Source: Lysobacteraceae bacterium NML93-0793 (GTDB taxonomy: Bacteria > Pseudomonadota > Gammaproteobacteria > Xanthomonadales > Xanthomonadaceae). From it: 64,000 bases of DNA. Of this stretch, positions 60,914 through 64,000 are shown in pieces. The position numbers were made by a program, and so were the translations under genes. Within the stretch, counting starts at the first letter, position 1. Every line of letters starts with the position of its first letter. The notes below the pieces were generated by a model. It was given only the letters and a program-made list of their open reading frames with translations, was not told the DNA's origin and ran no database searches. The stretch covers positions 1 through 64,000 of the forward strand of contig NTJG01000015.1 in the NCBI GenBank assembly GCA_002324875.1. The letters run 5' to 3'.

Positions 60914-62818
60914 TCAGGCCGCGCGCATGCGCCGTGCGCGTTCCAGGTGCACCAGCAGCAGCGAGATCGCAGCGGGTGTCATGCCGGGAATGCGCTGCGC
61001 CTGGCCGACCGTCAACGGACGCACCTGGGTGAGCTTCTGCGCGAGCTCGGCCGACAGGCCGCGCACCTGCGCGTAATCGAAATCCTGCGCGATCGCGGTG
61101 GTTTCCTGGCGCTGCTGACGTTCGATCTCGACGCGCTGGCGTTCGAGATAACCGGAATACTTGGCTTCGATCTCGACCTGCTCGGCGACGTCGGCATCCG
61201 TGACGCCCGGCCCGATGCCATCGACCCGCATCAGCGCTGCATAGCCGAGCTCGGGGCGACGCAGCAGATCGATGCCGTTGCTTTCGCGGCGCAGTTCGAT
61301 GCCGAGCGCGTCGACCGCGGCGCGTCCGATGGCGTTCTGCGGCGATGCCCACAGGCCGCGAAGACGCTGGCTTTCCTGTTCGACCGCTTCACGCTTGGCC
61401 TCGAAGCGCGCCCAGCGCGCATCGTCGACGAGACCGAGACTGCGGCCGGCTTCGGTCAGACGCAGGTCCGCATTGTCCTCGCGCAGCTGCAGCCGGTATT
61501 CGGCGCGGCTGGTGAACATGCGGTACGGCTCCTTCGTGCCGTGGGTGATCAGGTCGTCGACCAGCACGCCGATGTAGGCCTGGTCGCGCCGCGGGCTCCA
61601 GCCATCGAGGCCGCGCACCCGGCGCGCGGCGTTGACGCCGGCCAGCAGGCCCTGCGCCGCGGCTTCCTCGTAGCCGGTGGTGCCGTTGATCTGGCCGGCG
61701 AAGTACAGGCCGGCGACGGCGCGCGTTTCCAGCGTGTGCTTGAGCCCGCGCGGGTCGAAGAAGTCGTACTCGATCGCGTAGCCGGCGCGGGTGATGTGCG
61801 CCTGCTCGAAACCGACGATGCTGCGCACGAGTTCGAGCTGCACGTCGAACGGCAGCGAAGTCGAGATGCCGTTGGGATAGATCTCGGCGACATCGAGGCC
61901 TTCGGGTTCGACGAAGATCTGGTGGCTGTCCTTGTCGGCGAAGCGCACCACCTTGTCCTCGATCGACGGACAGTAGCGCGGGCCGATGCCCTCGATCTGG
62001 CCCGAGTACATCGGCGAGCGGTGCAGCGCGCCGCGGATGATGTCGTGCGTGCGTTCGGTGGTGCGGGTGATCCAGCACGGCACCTGGCGCGGATGATCGT
62101 CGCGTGTGCCCATGAAGGAAAACACCGGGCGCGGATCGTCGCCCGGCTGGATGGTCATCGCGTCGTAGTCGAGCGTGCGACCGTCGATGCGCGGCGGCGT
62201 GCCGGTCTTGAGGCGATCGACGACGAACGGGCGTTCGCGCAGCTTGGCGGCGAGTGTGGCCGCAGGCGGATCGCCGGCGCGGCCGCCGGCCGATTGCGCC
62301 TCGCCGATGTGGATGCGCCCGGCGAGGAAGGTGCCCGCGGTCAGCACCACCGCCGGCGCGTCGAAGCGCAGGCCGGCCTGGGTGATGACGCCGCGGACGG
62401 CATCGCCTTCGGACATGCCGTCGTGAATCAGCAGATCATCGACTGCGGACTGGAAGATCGTCAGGTTCGGCTGCGCCTCGACGGCGCGGCGCACGAACGC
62501 GCGATAGAGATTGCGGTCGGCCTGGCAACGCGTCGCGCGCACCGCCGGGCCCTTGGACGCATTGAGCCTGCGCCACTGGATGCCCGCCGCGTCGGCCGCG
62601 CGCGCCATCACGCCGCCCAGCGCGTCGATCTCGCGCACCAGATGGCCCTTGCCGATGCCGCCGATCGCCGGGTTGCAGCTCATCACGCCGATGGTCTCGA
62701 CGTTGTGGGTCAGCAGCAGCGTGCGCGCACCGGCGCGCGCCGACGCGAGCGCGGCCTCGGTACCGGCGTGACCGCCGCCGACGACGATGACGTCGTAGCT
62801 GTGGAAATCCTTGGGCAT
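60914..62818 (-). CDS. mnmG: tRNA uridine 5-carboxymethylaminomethyl modification enzyme MnmG
   Basis: 634 residues (E. coli 629). FAD-binding motif [14 protein letters not shown] near the start, then [25 protein letters not shown] and C-P-S-I-E-D-K-V. With MnmE it modifies wobble U34. Minus-strand GATAAT ends 6 bases before the ATG, again suggesting a leaderless transcript. Confidence 0.97.
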   Translation of the reverse strand: MPKDFHSYDVIVVGGGHAGTEAALASARAGARTLLLTHNVETIGVMSCNPAIGGIGKGHLVREIDALGGVMARAADAAGIQWRRLNASKGPAVRATRCQADRNLYRAFVRRAVEAQPNLTIFQSAVDDLLIHDGMSEGDAVRGVITQAGLRFDAPAVVLTAGTFLAGRIHIGEAQSAGGRAGDPPAATLAAKLRERPFVVDRLKTGTPPRIDGRTLDYDAMTIQPGDDPRPVFSFMGTRDDHPRQVPCWITRTTERTHDIIRGALHRSPMYSGQIEGIGPRYCPSIEDKVVRFADKDSHQIFVEPEGLDVAEIYPNGISTSLPFDVQLELVRSIVGFEQAHITRAGYAIEYDFFDPRGLKHTLETRAVAGLYFAGQINGTTGYEEAAAQGLLAGVNAARRVRGLDGWSPRRDQAYIGVLVDDLITHGTKEPYRMFTSRAEYRLQLREDNADLRLTEAGRSLGLVDDARWARFEAKREAVEQESQRLRGLWASPQNAIGRAAVDALGIELRRESNGIDLLRRPELGYAALMRVDGIGPGVTDADVAEQVEIEAKYSGYLERQRVEIERQQRQETTAIAQDFDYAQVRGLSAELAQKLTQVRPLTVGQAQRIPGMTPAAISLLLVHLERARRMRAA

Positions 62819-62824
62819 GGGCGG

Positions 62825-62830
62825 ATTATC
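62825..62830 (-). promoter_or_regulatory. -10 box (GATAAT) of a probable leaderless mnmG transcript
   Basis: On the minus strand GATAAT ends 6 bases before the mnmG ATG at 62818. Confidence 0.5.
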
Positions 62831-62979
62831 GCGCGGATCGGAGCCACGGGCAGGCCGAGCCGCCAAGGTTGGCATGGTTTCTGCGTACATCCTGGCTGCA
62901 CCCGGGACGGCGAGCGTCTGAAAGGGGGGCGCGGCTGGAGATTGGAACAGGGCCGGCCAAGCACAACCCGGGGAAGCGC

Positions 62980-63017
62980 GGGGCCGGATGTCGGGGGACA
63001 TCCGGCCCCATTTTTTT
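62980..63017 (+). terminator. Orphan rho-independent terminator on the plus strand
   Basis: A perfect 12-bp stem (GGGGCCGGATGT / ACATCCGGCCCC) with a 6-base loop, followed by A and seven T. It points rightward, yet the genes on both sides are on the minus strand. It lies in the 375-base gap between mnmG and the 63194 gene, which holds no supported protein gene, so it may end an unannotated small RNA. Confidence 0.8.
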
Positions 63018-63193
63018 CGGCTCGACGCCACGCCGCATGGGCTGGGACGAAGAGCCGATACCCGACGAAGGCGGAACAGGGGGGATCCGGTGATCCTCCG
63101 CCGGGTATCGACAAGCAGTGACCTTTTGGTCGTAAACCGACGCAATCGGTCAGGCGCGGCCAGCTTGGCGCGCCGCCACCGACTGCGCAAGCC

Positions 63194-63883
63194 TTATTCG
63201 GGCTGGGCTTCGCGACGTGTGACCGATTGCCTCATTTCACGGCGCGGGGCCTCAGGACGCCCCTCGACACGCGGCGCCGGTCGCGCGGCGGGTGACGCCT
63301 GGGGCGGGCGAGGACGCGATGTGCCTTCGGTGCGACCCGGGCGCGGGCCCTGCGGACGCACGCTGCCTTCCGGACGCGGTGGCCGGTTGCCCCAGCTGCC
63401 GCCGGGCCGCCCGGGCCGATCCGCATCGGGCGGGCGCCGCGGGCGATCGGGACGCCCGCTGCCGGGGCGCCCGTCCCAGGAGCCCCCGGGCCGACCGGGC
63501 CGCCCGCTGTCGGGACGACCTGGACGGCCGCCGCTCCATCCCGGACGATCCGGACGCGTGTGGCCATGGCCCTGACCGGGGCGGTGCGGCGGCCGGTGAC
63601 CCGGACGCCCGGGTACCACCGGCTGCACGATCACGGTCGGCGGCCGGTAATACCCGTAGGGGTAGCGGTTCCAGACTCCGTAACCATAAGGCGAGCCGTA
63701 ACCGGCGCCGCCGTACCAGCCGCCGTAGCGGCTGTAGCCGACGCTGCCGTAGGGGGCGCCGTAGCTGCGGTACACCGTGCCGGGTGAGCCGTAGTAGTAA
63801 TCGCCGCTGCCGCCGCGATAGCCGTAGCTCGCGCAGCCGGCCAATGTGGCGCAGGCGAGCAGGATCAAAGCCTTGCGGATCAT
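63194..63883 (-). CDS. Low-complexity Gly/Tyr then Pro/Arg/Gly-rich lipoprotein
   Basis: 229 residues. A signal peptide with lipobox L-A-G-C (cleavage before Cys16) is followed by a Gly/Tyr/Ser-rich stretch (about 19-80) and then a Pro/Arg/Gly/Asp stretch with many R-P-G-R-P and G-R-P-D units to the end. No folded domain is apparent; it is very basic in the second half. Probably outer-membrane or surface anchored. Function unknown. The last 117 bases of the window past its start hold nothing I can name. Confidence 0.7.
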   Translation of the reverse strand: MIRKALILLACATLAGCASYGYRGGSGDYYYGSPGTVYRSYGAPYGSVGYSRYGGWYGGAGYGSPYGYGVWNRYPYGYYRPPTVIVQPVVPGRPGHRPPHRPGQGHGHTRPDRPGWSGGRPGRPDSGRPGRPGGSWDGRPGSGRPDRPRRPPDADRPGRPGGSWGNRPPRPEGSVRPQGPRPGRTEGTSRPRPPQASPAARPAPRVEGRPEAPRREMRQSVTRREAQPE

Positions 63884-64000
63884 GGCGATTCACCCCTTCC
63901 GATCGGAGTCCCAGCTTCGGCCCGACGTATTGAATCCGCCCTTAAGCCGGCCGCCGGGGCTGAACGCAGCCTGCGGGCACGGGCGCGCGCAAGCCGTGAA

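Noticed and set aside
1-64000. tRNA and rRNA genes
   Set aside because: I looked through the intergenic gaps and saw no cloverleaf-like or rRNA sequence; a dedicated tRNA scan was not possible here.

Overview
This is a GC-rich chromosomal segment from a gammaproteobacterium, most likely of the family Xanthomonadaceae (Lysobacter/Luteimonas-like). The assignment rests on inference from several points: high GC, the housekeeping genes (plsB, ttcA, rdgC, hemH, tatABC, glyQS, tamAB, tex, mnmG), REP-type repeats of the form GGATTCCCGC...GCGGGAATGAC, and many genes that look leaderless.

About 1-22.4 kb is a locus for a non-flagellar type III secretion system (T3SS). A long minus-strand operon (14041 to 4813) reads sctV, sctD, a needle/rod-like gene, sctI, sctJ, sctK, sctL, sctN, sctO, sctP and a small membrane protein, with many 4-base stop/start overlaps. 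Next to it, 14319-14771 encodes a FliO-like protein, unexpected for an injectisome. Facing the other way is an operon of a soluble PAS histidine kinase, a FixJ/NarL-type response regulator, sctQ (with a strong internal start for a C-terminal product), sctR (with a large disordered insertion), sctS and sctT. sctU stands apart on the minus strand, beyond a long inverted-repeat element. Left of the operon (0.5-4 kb) are small genes that may encode secreted substrates, chaperones or partners. Three of these proteins share a short motif, and two promoter regions carry an almost identical 14-base operator-like site. No secretin (SctC), gatekeeper (SctW) or recognisable translocator is in the window.

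22.4-39 kb is mostly core genome: two unknown genes, plsB, a YdcH-like protein, a BamE-like outer-membrane protein, an ABC-F ATPase with a frameshift in a GC dinucleotide tract, ttcA, rdgC, a metallopeptidase, an alpha/beta hydrolase with hemH, a SYLF-domain protein, tatABC with an RDD protein, and a BPSS1780-type membrane protein. 39.0-39.9 kb holds the second copy of the inverted-repeat element, again preceded by a hexanucleotide repeat.

39.9-64 kb continues with a glutamine amidotransferase, an ECF sigma factor with a putative membrane partner, a GspE-type ATPase, glyQS, tamAB, a beta-propeller lipoprotein, a DUF2007 protein, tex, a small membrane protein, a membrane-bound LytTR regulator beside an acyltransferase-3 protein, mnmG, an intergenic region with an orphan terminator, and a Gly/Tyr/Pro/Arg-rich lipoprotein. 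No rRNA, tRNA, CRISPR array or intact transposase gene was seen.
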